From assembly GCA_022711765.1 (NCBI GenBank), contig JAKLEB010000001.1, positions 1,470,694 to 1,534,693 of the forward strand: a stretch of DNA of 64,000 nucleotides, given 5' to 3'. Shown here piece by piece: positions 35,351-45,599 of this stretch. How positions within the stretch are numbered: position 1 is the first letter of the stretch; each line of letters starts with the position of its first letter. The translations under genes and the position numbers were made by a program. The stretch is from Candidatus Krumholzibacteriota bacterium. Lineage in GTDB: Bacteria > Krumholzibacteriota > Krumholzibacteriia > LZORAL124-64-63. Below the pieces are notes generated by a model, which saw only the letters and a program-made list of their open reading frames with translations, was not told the origin of the DNA and did no database searches.

Positions 35351-37198
35351 ATGACCGTTCGACGCTGCAGGCTGGCTCGCTCGCGGGCGCTCGCGGCGGC
35401 CCTGGTCGTCATCGCGTCGATCGGGGCGGGCGCTGCCGCGGCCGGCGACGAACCGTCCTACACCCTCGACGACGATCCGCTGCGGCTCGGCAACCGGGCT
35501 CTCGAGGAGGGCCGGCTCGACGACGCGCGCGCTCGATTCGCGGAAGCCGTCGCCGCCGGCTACCGCGTCGCCGAGGCTCATCGCGGCCTCGCCGACGTCG
35601 CGCTGCGGCAGGGGCGCCTCGACGACGCCGAAGGCGAGTACCGCCTCGCGATCGCCGCGGGCGGCGAGCACGCGCCCGAGGCCCAGGCCGGCCTCGGGGT
35701 CCTGCTCCTGCGGCGCGGGCGCCCGCTCGAGGCGAGGCCGCTGCTCGAGCGGGCGCTCGCCGCGGACGGCGGCAGCTGGCTCGCGCAGTACGGACTCGCT
35801 CGCCTCGACCTCGCGGCCGGCGATCTCGAACGGGCGGCCGACCGGCTCGAGCGCGGCCGCAAGCGGCGCGGCGTCGCCGAGGGCGAGGACCTCTACCTGC
35901 ACGGCCGCGCGCTCCTGCTGCTCGCGGGCAGCGACCTGGCGGGCGCCGAGACCTCTGCCCTGCGCGCGATGCACCTGAACCCCGCCGACCCGGAGCACGC
36001 CGAGCTCGTCGCCCGCGTCTACGAGCAGCGCGGCGTCCCGGCGCTGGCCATCCAGGCCTACGAGCAGGCGCTTGCCGCACCCGGAGCGACCGCAAGCGCG
36101 CCGCTCCTGCACCAGCTCGGCAACCTCTACCGCGCCCAGCAGCGCTTCAACGACGCGCATCAGACCTACCTGCGCGCGATTGCGGCCGATTCGACGTACG
36201 CCCCCGTCCTCGCCGACCTCGCCGACCTGCTGAGCCGCGCGGATCGCCACGACACCGCCGCCCGCACCTACCTGCGGTACCTGGAGACGGCGGACGGCGA
36301 CACGAGCGCCTGGCTCGGCCTCGCCGGGTCGCTCCAGGCGCTGCGCCGCTATGACGAGGCCGCGCAGGCCGCTGCGAAGGCGCGGGCCCTGGACGCCGCG
36401 AGCGACGAGGCTCGCCTCGCGTTCGCGCGAGCCGCCATCCACGGCAGCGACTCGGTGGCCAGAGACGAGGCGGCGGCGATCCTCCTCGCGCTGCCCGACA
36501 GCGTCGTGGCCGACGCGACCACGCTGCTGAGCCTTGCCGCCTGGCAGGGCGACCGGGCGCGGATCGCGGCAGCCGAATCCACGCTCGCGCGCGCCGCCGC
36601 CGCCGACTCGACGCTCTACCAGGTCCCCTTCCAGCAGGGGCTCCTCGCCCTGCGCGCCGGCCGGACCGACGACGCGATCGCCGCCTTCGGCCGCGCGCTC
36701 GACCTCTCGCCGGACACCGCCGCGATCCACCTGAACCTCGGCATCGCGCTCTACCAGGCCGGGCGCCTGGCCGACGCGATGCCGTCGCTGCGCAGGGCCG
36801 CGGATCTCGACCCCGGCTTCACGGTCGCTCGCGTGATGCTGGCGCAGACCCTCGCCGCCACCGGCGAGATCGCGGCCGCGGAAGACGAGTACCGCCAGGC
36901 GCTCGCGACGGCGCCGAGGCACGCCCCGGCTCTGCGCGGGCTGGGCTTCTGCCGCCTGCGGCAGGCCGACTACGCGGGCGCGGCGCGGTATTACGGCGAC
37001 GCGACCGCGGCCGAGCCCGACAACGCCGACGGCTGGGCCGGGCTAGGCAGCGCCCGGCTCGGCCAGGGCCAGCTGGACGCGGCCGCCGCCGCCTTCGACC
37101 GCGCCCGCCGGATCGATCCCCGCAACGCGCTGCTGCTGAGCGGGGCCAAGCTCCTCGAACAAGCCCGCAACACCCAAAAGGAGAACGAGCCGCGATGA
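35351..37198 (+). CDS. Secreted TPR-repeat protein of the Ton operon
   Basis: The precursor has 615 residues with a signal peptide ending about residue 32. It is built almost entirely of tetratricopeptide repeats, roughly fifteen units. The repeats show the A-x-x-x-Y-x-x-A-x pattern and N-L-G-I-A-L-Y-Q-A-G-R, A-L-R-G-L-G-F-C-R-L-R-Q-A and G-W-A-G-L-G-S-A-R-L-G-Q-G units. Such proteins scaffold partners and often accompany extra Ton systems. It begins 15 bases after the PBP-like gene and its stop overlaps the ExbB start (ATGA), so the six genes form one coupled operon. It probably sits in the periplasm between the outer-membrane receptor and TonB. Confidence 0.88.
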   Translation: MTVRRCRLARSRALAAALVVIASIGAGAAAAGDEPSYTLDDDPLRLGNRALEEGRLDDARARFAEAVAAGYRVAEAHRGLADVALRQGRLDDAEGEYRLAIAAGGEHAPEAQAGLGVLLLRRGRPLEARPLLERALAADGGSWLAQYGLARLDLAAGDLERAADRLERGRKRRGVAEGEDLYLHGRALLLLAGSDLAGAETSALRAMHLNPADPEHAELVARVYEQRGVPALAIQAYEQALAAPGATASAPLLHQLGNLYRAQQRFNDAHQTYLRAIAADSTYAPVLADLADLLSRADRHDTAARTYLRYLETADGDTSAWLGLAGSLQALRRYDEAAQAAAKARALDAASDEARLAFARAAIHGSDSVARDEAAAILLALPDSVVADATTLLSLAAWQGDRARIAAAESTLARAAAADSTLYQVPFQQGLLALRAGRTDDAIAAFGRALDLSPDTAAIHLNLGIALYQAGRLADAMPSLRRAADLDPGFTVARVMLAQTLAATGEIAAAEDEYRQALATAPRHAPALRGLGFCRLRQADYAGAARYYGDATAAEPDNADGWAGLGSARLGQGQLDAAAAAFDRARRIDPRNALLLSGAKLLEQARNTQKENEPR

Positions 37199-37914
37199 AG
37201 AACTGGATCCTGATCCCCATCACGATCGCCTTCCTGGTCGTGTCGTGGTTCATCTGGCAAGCGTCGCCCGAGTACATCCGCCGCGGCGGTCCGCTGCTCG
37301 TGCTGGGCCTGACGCTCTTCTTCCTGGCCGTCACCTTCGCCATCGAGCGATCGGTCGTCCTGTGGCGAGCCGGCGGACGCGGCAACGTCTCGAGCTTCGT
37401 CAAGAACGTCAAGGGCGCCGTCCACGGCGGCGACCTCGCGTCGGCGGTCGCGGCCTGCAAGGCCCAGGGCGGCAGCCTCGCGAACGTGATCGGCGCCGGG
37501 CTCGAGAGCTACCGCCGCCGCCAGGCGGCGCCCGCCGGCGCCAGAGACGATGCCGTCGAGAAAGCGCGGCGCGCGTTGCAGGAGGCGAGCGCGCTCGAGT
37601 CGCCGAACCTCGAGCGGAACCTGACGGCGTTGTCGACGATCGCCTCGATCGCGACTTTGATCGGCCTCTTGGGCACCACGATCGGCATGATCCGCTCGTT
37701 CCAGGCGATGTCCCGGGCCGGCGCGCCCGACGCCACGCAGCTCGCGCTCGGCATCAGCGAGGCGCTCGTGAACACCGCCCTCGGCCTGATCACGGCGGTC
37801 ATCGCGACCGTGCTCTACAACTACTTCACCACCCGCGTCGACGCCTTCAACACGCGCGTCGAGGAGACCAGCTACGAGATCATCACGCTGCTCGAGACCG
37901 GCAAGGAGTCCTGA
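37195..37914 (+). CDS. exbB: ExbB/TolQ/MotA-type proton channel protein
   Basis: The protein has 239 residues. Its three-helix ExbB pattern is an N-terminal helix (I-P-I-T-I-A-F-L-V-V-S-W-F-I-W), a second near residues 32-52, a cytoplasmic loop, and the paired C-terminal helices with L-S-T-I-A-S-I-A-T-L-I-G-L-L-G-T-T-I-G-M and a late A-L-V-N-T-A-L-G-L. ExbB forms the pentameric stator that, with ExbD, couples proton flow to TonB. The ATG overlaps the TPR gene stop, and the first ExbD follows after three bases. Confidence 0.93.
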   Translation: MKNWILIPITIAFLVVSWFIWQASPEYIRRGGPLLVLGLTLFFLAVTFAIERSVVLWRAGGRGNVSSFVKNVKGAVHGGDLASAVAACKAQGGSLANVIGAGLESYRRRQAAPAGARDDAVEKARRALQEASALESPNLERNLTALSTIASIATLIGLLGTTIGMIRSFQAMSRAGAPDATQLALGISEALVNTALGLITAVIATVLYNYFTTRVDAFNTRVEETSYEIITLLETGKES

Positions 37915-37917
37915 GCC

Positions 37918-38385
37918 ATGACCCGACGCACGCGCGTGCGAATCGACATGACGCCGATGGTCGACGTGGCGTTCCTGCTGCTCATCTTCTTCATGTCGAC
38001 CACACAGTTCCGCCCGCCCGAGACCGTCGCGGTCGACCTGCCGCTCTCGCAGTCGGAGATCCACGTCCCCGAGACCGGCACGATCATCCTCACGATGAAC
38101 CAGACGGGACAGGTGTTCATCTCCAGCGAGACCGGCCGGGACATCCAGGAGCTGGCGCCGGACAACGTGCTGGAGGCGATCGTCAACTGGCGCAGCCGCA
38201 ATCCCGGAGCGGTCGTGGTCGTCAAGACCGATCGCGACGCGCCCTTCGGCGCGATGGCCGACCTGATGGACACGCTCGGCCACGCCAAGACGTTGCGGTT
38301 CAACCTGATGACCGACCTCGCCAAGGAACCGGCGGCCGCGCGCCACACGGCCGCGGCGCCCGTCCAGGAGCGTACCGATGGCTGA
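37918..38385 (+). CDS. exbD: ExbD/TolR family protein (first copy)
   Basis: The protein has 155 residues. A short N-terminus leads into the membrane helix with the conserved Asp in D-M-T-P-M-V-D-V-A-F-L-L-L-I-F-F-M, followed by a periplasmic domain (about residues 45-140) with P-G-A-V-V-V-V-K-T-D-R-D-A and M-A-D-L-M-D-T-L. The helix Asp is the proton-carrying residue in ExbD and TolR. Its last eight bases overlap the start of a second ExbD gene. Paired ExbD copies probably form a hetero-dimer in the ExbB pore. Confidence 0.93.
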   Translation: MTRRTRVRIDMTPMVDVAFLLLIFFMSTTQFRPPETVAVDLPLSQSEIHVPETGTIILTMNQTGQVFISSETGRDIQELAPDNVLEAIVNWRSRNPGAVVVVKTDRDAPFGAMADLMDTLGHAKTLRFNLMTDLAKEPAAARHTAAAPVQERTDG

Positions 38386-38881
38386 CGTCTCCACCCCCGA
38401 CAGCGGCGCGAAGCCCGCCCGCGCGACCGGGATCCTCGGCCGCGCCCAGAAGAAGCGGCCGGGCATCCGCATCGACATGACGCCCATGGTCGACGTGGCG
38501 TTCCTGCTGCTCATCTTCTTCATGGTCACGACCGTGTTCCGGCGGCCGCTGGCGATGGAGGTCAACCTGCCCGAACCGGACGCGAAGGTCGAGGTGCCCG
38601 AGTCGAACGTCGTGACGGTGTTCGTCGACCGCGAGGAGGATCTCTTCGTCAAGGTCGGCAAGGGCGGGATCGAACCCATCACCTGGGCCGACCTCACGCC
38701 GACCCTCCAGGCCAACGCCGCCGCCAATCCGAACCTGATCGTGCTCGTGAAGATCCACCGCGAGGCGCGATACGAGCCGATGGTCGACCTGATGGACACG
38801 CTCGAAGACGCCAAGATGGAGCGGTTCAGCCTGATCGCCATGAACGAGCGCGACCAGGAAGCCCTGGAGGCGGCGCCATGA
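38378..38881 (+). CDS. exbD: ExbD/TolR family protein (second copy)
   Basis: The protein has 167 residues. Compared with the first copy it has a longer basic cytoplasmic N-terminus (about 30 residues), then the same helix motif R-I-D-M-T-P-M-V-D-V-A-F-L-L-L-I-F-F-M, with the key Asp kept. The periplasmic domain ends with Y-E-P-M-V-D-L-M-D-T-L-E-D-A. Both copies are therefore likely functional. The start lies within the end of the first copy, and its stop overlaps the TonB-like gene by four bases. Confidence 0.93.
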   Translation: MADVSTPDSGAKPARATGILGRAQKKRPGIRIDMTPMVDVAFLLLIFFMVTTVFRRPLAMEVNLPEPDAKVEVPESNVVTVFVDREEDLFVKVGKGGIEPITWADLTPTLQANAAANPNLIVLVKIHREARYEPMVDLMDTLEDAKMERFSLIAMNERDQEALEAAP

Positions 38882-39660
38882 GCCACGATGTCCGGCACGT
38901 CCCCTGGGCCTACCGGCTCGAGGGCGCGCCGAGCCTCCCGCTGGTCGGTGAACAGCACCCGTTGCGGCGGGAGTTCGCCCGCTGGCTCGCCTGGGCGAGC
39001 GCCGCCGCCATCGCGCTCGGTCTCGCCGCGTTCGGGCTCTGGACCTGGTGGTCGCAGCGCGAGCCGGAGGCGGCCCCGGTCGCCCGGGAGATCAAGATCG
39101 TACGCTACACGGACCTCGGCGTGCCGCCCTCGATCGCGCGACCGTCGGCGCCCCAGATCAACGTCGCCCAGGAGGTGGCGCGGCTCGCCGCGCCGCCGCC
39201 CGCGATCGCGGTGCCCGAACCCGTCGCCGACGAGCGCGCGACGACCGAGACGATCGCCACCGTGTCGGAGATGGCCGAAGCCCTCGCGCCGGTCGACCTG
39301 AGCGACCTCGGGACGGGGACCGGCGTGGGCGACTCGCTCGTCGTCGACATCGACGTCGACACCTCCCCCGCTCCCGACGAGTTCATCGCCGTCGACGAGG
39401 AGCCGCAGCGGATCAGCATCGATCCGCCGGTCTACCCCGACGTGGCCCGCCAGGCCGAGATCGAGGGAACGGTGATCGTGCGCGTGCTGGTGAGCAAGGA
39501 CGGCCGGGCCAAGGACGTGATCGTCATCGACGGACCCGTGCCGCTGCGCGAGGCGGCGGACCGTTGCGCGCGCACGTCGACCTGGCGCCCGGCCATCGTC
39601 GACGGCAAGCCGATCGAGGTCTGGGTCATGATGCCGGTGACGTTCAAGTTGCGGAACTAG
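38878..39660 (+). CDS. tonB: TonB-like energy transducer
   Basis: The protein has 260 residues. A cytoplasmic tail of about 35 residues is followed by one membrane helix (W-L-A-W-A-S-A-A-A-I-A-L-G-L-A-A-F). A Pro/Ala/Glu-rich periplasmic spacer (about 65-180) leads to a TonB C-terminal domain (about 180-260) with P-P-V-Y-P-D-V-A-R-Q-A-E-I-E-G-T-V-I-V-R-V-L-V and the closing V-M-M-P-V-T-F-K-L. This domain binds TonB boxes of outer-membrane receptors. As the last gene of the operon it completes a full Ton complex; the nearest candidate receptor is at 15027-17687. Confidence 0.95.
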   Translation: MSHDVRHVPWAYRLEGAPSLPLVGEQHPLRREFARWLAWASAAAIALGLAAFGLWTWWSQREPEAAPVAREIKIVRYTDLGVPPSIARPSAPQINVAQEVARLAAPPPAIAVPEPVADERATTETIATVSEMAEALAPVDLSDLGTGTGVGDSLVVDIDVDTSPAPDEFIAVDEEPQRISIDPPVYPDVARQAEIEGTVIVRVLVSKDGRAKDVIVIDGPVPLREAADRCARTSTWRPAIVDGKPIEVWVMMPVTFKLRN

Positions 39661-39706
39661 CGGCCTGCCGGGCCGGAGCGACGCCTCGGTGGGCGAGGTC
39701 CGCGCC

Positions 39707-41833
39707 TCAATCCGCCGCCGCCCTCGCCAGCCTCAGCAGGAACGCGCACTCCAGCGCCGTCTCCTGGTGCCGGCGGAAGCGCCCCGACGCCCCGCCGTGC
39801 CCGGCCTCCAGGTTCGTGTGCAGAAGCAGCAGGTGATCGTCGGTCTTGCGCGCGCGCAGCCGCGCGACCCATTTGGCCGGCTCCCAGTACTGCACCTGCG
39901 AGTCGTGCCAGCCGGTGAGGACCAGGAGGTTCGGATACGCCTTGCGCTCGACCTGGTCGTACGGCGAGTAGGACAGCATGTAATCGAAGCAGGTCTTCTC
40001 GTTGGGATCGCCCCACTCGTCGTACTCGGACGTCGTGAGCGGGATCGACGCGTCGAGCATCGTCGTCACGACGTCCACGAACGGCACCTGCGCCACGACG
40101 CCGTTCCAGAGGTCCGGCGCGAGGTTCACGACCGCGCCCATGAGCAGACCCCCGGCGCTGCCGCCCATCGCGAACAGCCTCGCGGGGTCCGCGTAACCGG
40201 CCGCCACGAGGTGCTCGCCGCACGCGACGAAATCGCTGAAGGTGTTCCGCTTCCGCATCAGCTTGCCGTCCTCGTACCATGCCCGCCCCAGCTCCGAACC
40301 GCCGCGCACGTGGGCGATGGCGAAGACGAAGCCGCGATCGAGCAGGCTCAGGCGCCAGCTCTCGAATTCGGCGTCCTGGCTGTAGCCGTACGAACCGTAG
40401 CCGTAAAGCAGGCACGGGTTGCGGCCGCGCGAGAACCGGTCGAGGCGATAGACGAGCGACACGGGGACCTGCGCGCCGTCGGGCGCCGTCGCGTGGACGT
40501 ATTCCGCGCGGTACCAGGCGGGATCGAACGCGCCGACGACGCGGTCCTGCTTGCGCAGGGTCTTCGTTCCCGTCCGCAGGTCGTAGTCGTAGATCGAGTC
40601 GGGCGTGGTGAGCGAGCTGTAGCCGAAACGCAGCGTCGTCGTCGCCAGCTCGGGGCTCGCGACGATGCGCGCGCTGTACGTGGGCTCGTCGAAGTCGAGG
40701 TCGCGCTCGCCGGGACCGCGCCACGGCTTCACGTGCAGGCGGGTGAGGCCGTCGCGCCGCTCCGCGACGACCAGGGCCCCGGCGAAGATCTCGAAGTCCT
40801 CGACCAGGACGTCCGCGCGGTGCGGCACCAGATCGCGCCACTGGGACCTGCCGGTCGCCGACTCGCCGCACTCGACGAGGCGGAAGTTCACGGCGTCGAG
40901 ATTGGTGCGCACGATGAAGCGGCCGTCGAGGTGGTCGACCGAGTACTCGAGACCTCGCTCGCGCGGCTGGAAGACGCGCCATTCGCCGGCCGGGTCGTCG
41001 GCCGCGAGGAACCGGACCTCGTCGGCCAGGGTCCGCGAGGCCTGGATCAGCAGGTACCGCCGGGACTTCGTCATCGCGACCTGCAGATCGAAGGTCTCGT
41101 CGGCCTCCTCGTACACGAGGACGTCGCTTGCCGGGCCGCTGCCGAGCTCGTGGCGCCAGACCTGGAAGCTCCGCAGCGTCTCCGGGTCCTGGCGCGTGTA
41201 GAAGAACGTGCGCCCGTCCTCGGCCCAGACGCCGTTCGGCGTCATGTCGGCGATCGCCTCCGGGCGGTCGAGCCCGGTCGCCAGGTCGCGAAAGCGCCAG
41301 GTATATTTGCGCCGCCCGACCGTGTCGGTGGCGTAGGCGACGGTGCGGTTGTCGCTCGACACCGTCACGCCCCGGAGCGCGAAGTACTCCGTGCCGGCCG
41401 CGGCGGCCAGCGCGTTGCCGTCCAGCATGATCTCCTCGGGCGCTTCGAGGCTGCCTCGCCGGCGGCAATGGAGCGCGTACTCGCCGCCCTCGACGAATCG
41501 CGTGGAGTAGAAATAGCCGCGCGAGAACTCGGGCACCGACGCGTCGTCCTGCACGAGCCGGCCGACGATCTCCGCGTACAAGGTGTCGCGCAGCGCCGTC
41601 GCGGGCGCCATGACCGTGTCGAGATAGGCGTTCTCGGCCGCGAGGTACGCGAGCACTGCCGGGTCGTCCCGCTCGCGCAGCCAGTAGTACTCGTCGAGGC
41701 GGGCTTGCCCATGCGCCGTCAGCACGTGGGGAACCGGGCGGGCGACCGGCGGGACCGGCGTTCCGGCAGCGGCCACGACCACCAAGGCCAACAGGCACAG
41801 CAAGCTCCGTGCGCACAGGTTCCAGCCTCTCAT
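39707..41833 (-). CDS. S9A-type oligopeptidase (prolyl oligopeptidase / oligopeptidase B), secreted
   Basis: The precursor has 708 residues and an N-terminal signal segment (S-L-L-C-L-L-A-L-V-V-V-A-A-A-G). The seven-bladed propeller region (about 90-440) follows the opening R-L-D-E-Y-Y-W-L-R-E-R-D-D-P-A-V. The hydrolase domain has Y-G-S-Y-G-Y, G-G-S-A-G-G with the catalytic Ser, W-H-D-S-Q-V-Q-Y-W-E-P with the Asp, and E-A-G-H-G-G with the His. These motifs match oligopeptidase B and prolyl oligopeptidase. GAGGAG lies six bases before the ATG at 41833. It is divergent from the alcohol dehydrogenase gene with overlapping promoter elements. Confidence 0.93.
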   Translation of the reverse strand: MRGWNLCARSLLCLLALVVVAAAGTPVPPVARPVPHVLTAHGQARLDEYYWLRERDDPAVLAYLAAENAYLDTVMAPATALRDTLYAEIVGRLVQDDASVPEFSRGYFYSTRFVEGGEYALHCRRRGSLEAPEEIMLDGNALAAAAGTEYFALRGVTVSSDNRTVAYATDTVGRRKYTWRFRDLATGLDRPEAIADMTPNGVWAEDGRTFFYTRQDPETLRSFQVWRHELGSGPASDVLVYEEADETFDLQVAMTKSRRYLLIQASRTLADEVRFLAADDPAGEWRVFQPRERGLEYSVDHLDGRFIVRTNLDAVNFRLVECGESATGRSQWRDLVPHRADVLVEDFEIFAGALVVAERRDGLTRLHVKPWRGPGERDLDFDEPTYSARIVASPELATTTLRFGYSSLTTPDSIYDYDLRTGTKTLRKQDRVVGAFDPAWYRAEYVHATAPDGAQVPVSLVYRLDRFSRGRNPCLLYGYGSYGYSQDAEFESWRLSLLDRGFVFAIAHVRGGSELGRAWYEDGKLMRKRNTFSDFVACGEHLVAAGYADPARLFAMGGSAGGLLMGAVVNLAPDLWNGVVAQVPFVDVVTTMLDASIPLTTSEYDEWGDPNEKTCFDYMLSYSPYDQVERKAYPNLLVLTGWHDSQVQYWEPAKWVARLRARKTDDHLLLLHTNLEAGHGGASGRFRRHQETALECAFLLRLARAAAD

Positions 41834-41876
41834 CGCGGCTCCTCGGTCGGTTCGAGTTCGGGGTCGGGGCGCGGCA

Positions 41877-41904
41877 AATATAGCCGGAGCGGACCGGTTG
41901 CCAA
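41877..41904 (-). promoter_or_regulatory. Promoter for the oligopeptidase gene
   Basis: On the minus strand, TTGGCA (41904-41899), 16 bases, then TATATT (41882-41877), about 43 bases before the start codon at 41833. Its -35 box overlaps that of the divergent promoter for the alcohol dehydrogenase gene. Confidence 0.5.
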
Positions 41905-41925
41905 ACCCGCGAGCGGCGCTATATA
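41898..41925 (+). promoter_or_regulatory. Promoter for the alcohol dehydrogenase gene
   Basis: TTGCCA (41898-41903), 16 bases, then TATATA (41920-41925), 62 bases before the ATG at 41988. It shares five bases of its -35 box with the opposing promoter. Confidence 0.55.
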
Positions 41926-41987
41926 GCTCGAGCGCACACTCGGCGGCATCCGACCGGGCCGCCAGCACGACGACAGGAGGCCGAACC

Positions 41988-44082
<2,095 letters not shown>

Positions 44083-44191
44083 CGGCGGCTGGCCGAAAGC
44101 GCCCGTTCACGATCTTGCCTAACCTGTTCGCCCGCCGTCCGCGCGGGACGACGCTTCCGACAACCCCGAGCCGAAGAGGAGACCGACCGCC

Positions 44192-45571
44192 ATGCCGACC
44201 GTGACCCGCCAGCTCGCCGACTGGGCCGCCAGCGTCCGCTACGAGGACCTGCCCGCCGACGTGGTGACCGCCTGCAAGCGTTTCCTGCTCGACAGCGTCG
44301 GCTGCGCGCTCGGCGGTCTGCGCCAGCACGACTGCCGGATCGCCCTGGCGGTCCTGGACGAGATCGCCGCGGCCGGCCCGGCGACCGTGCTCGGCACCGG
44401 CCGGCGACTCGATCCGGTCTCGGCCTCGCTCGCCAATGCGCTCTTGATCCGTGTCCTGGACTACAACGACATCTACTGGCAGCAGGACCCCTCGCATCCG
44501 AGCGACCTCATCCCCGCCGCCCTGGCCATCGCCGAGCGCCAGGGCCTCGATGGCCGCGAGCTGATGGTGGGCATCGCGCTCGCCTACGAGATCGAGCAGC
44601 GCCTCTGCGAGGTCTCGTTCCCCGGCGTGCGCGAGGTCGGCTGGCACCATGCCACGCTGACCGCAGTCGCCTCGCCCCTCGTCGCCGGCCGGATGCTCGG
44701 CCTCTCGGGCGAGCGGATCCAGCACGCGATCGGCATCTCCGCGTCGCGGCACTGCACGCCCGGCTCGGTCACCGCGGGCAAGCTCACGATGATGAAGAAC
44801 ACGGTCGACCCCCTGGCAACGCAGAGCGGCGTGCTCGCCGCGCTGCTCGCCGAGAAGGGCTACACCGGCCCCGAGCACGTGCTCGACGGCAAGGAGGGCC
44901 TCGCCCACGTGATCCACACCGAGTGGAAGTGGCCGGTGCTCACCGCGGGCCTCGGCGAGAGCTGGCGCATCCTGAAGTGCGGCATGAAGTCCTTCCCCAC
45001 CGAGGCACTCACCCACGCGCCGATCTCGGCCACGCTCGACCTCGTCCACCGGCACGACCTCGCCCCCGACGCGATCCGCGAGGTGCGGATCCGCAGCCTC
45101 GCGCGCGCCGCCGACATCCTGGCCGACCCCTCGAAGTACGATCCGCGCACCAAGGAGACCGCGGACCACAGCCTGCCCTACTGCATCGCCGCGGCGATCG
45201 TCGACCGCAAGGTCACGCCGCAGCAGTTCGAGATGGACCGCATCCTCGACCCGCGCATCCGCGCCCAGCTCGCCAAGGTGAAGGTCACGGCCGACCCGGA
45301 GATCGAGGCCGCCTTCCCGAAGCTGCAGAAGGTCTCGGTCACGATCGTGACCACGGACGGCCGCGAGCTGACGCAGAAGCTCGACTACCCGAAGGGCGAC
45401 CCGCGCAACCCGATGTCCGACGAGGAACTGGCGGTCAAGTTCGACGCCCTCGCCGCGCCGGTCTCTTCCCCGGCGCGCCTCGCGCGGATGAAGGACGCTC
45501 TGGCCGGCGCCGACATGGTCGCGCGGGTGAGCGACCTGATGAGCGACCTGGTGGCGGACCGGCCCGCATAG
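44192..45571 (+). CDS. MmgE/PrpD family protein (2-methylcitrate dehydratase-like)
   Basis: The protein has 459 residues, the normal family length. The all-helical domain opens with A-D-W-A-A-S-V-R-Y-E-D-L-P and F-L-L-D-S-V-G-C-A-L-G-G. A-L-L-I-R-V-L-D-Y-N-D holds the conserved acidic pair, W-H-H-A-T-L-T-A-V-A-S-P is in the active site region, and K-S-F-P-T-E-A-L-T-H opens the C-terminal domain. PrpD dehydrates 2-methylcitrate; many family members have other substrates. GAAGAGGAG precedes the ATG. An aconitase lies 2.5 kb downstream on the same strand, but no methylcitrate synthase or lyase is in the window, so the pathway is open. Confidence 0.9.
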   Translation: MPTVTRQLADWAASVRYEDLPADVVTACKRFLLDSVGCALGGLRQHDCRIALAVLDEIAAAGPATVLGTGRRLDPVSASLANALLIRVLDYNDIYWQQDPSHPSDLIPAALAIAERQGLDGRELMVGIALAYEIEQRLCEVSFPGVREVGWHHATLTAVASPLVAGRMLGLSGERIQHAIGISASRHCTPGSVTAGKLTMMKNTVDPLATQSGVLAALLAEKGYTGPEHVLDGKEGLAHVIHTEWKWPVLTAGLGESWRILKCGMKSFPTEALTHAPISATLDLVHRHDLAPDAIREVRIRSLARAADILADPSKYDPRTKETADHSLPYCIAAAIVDRKVTPQQFEMDRILDPRIRAQLAKVKVTADPEIEAAFPKLQKVSVTIVTTDGRELTQKLDYPKGDPRNPMSDEELAVKFDALAAPVSSPARLARMKDALAGADMVARVSDLMSDLVADRPA

Positions 45572-45599
45572 AACCGGCCGGCGGGTGATCGATCGGGAC

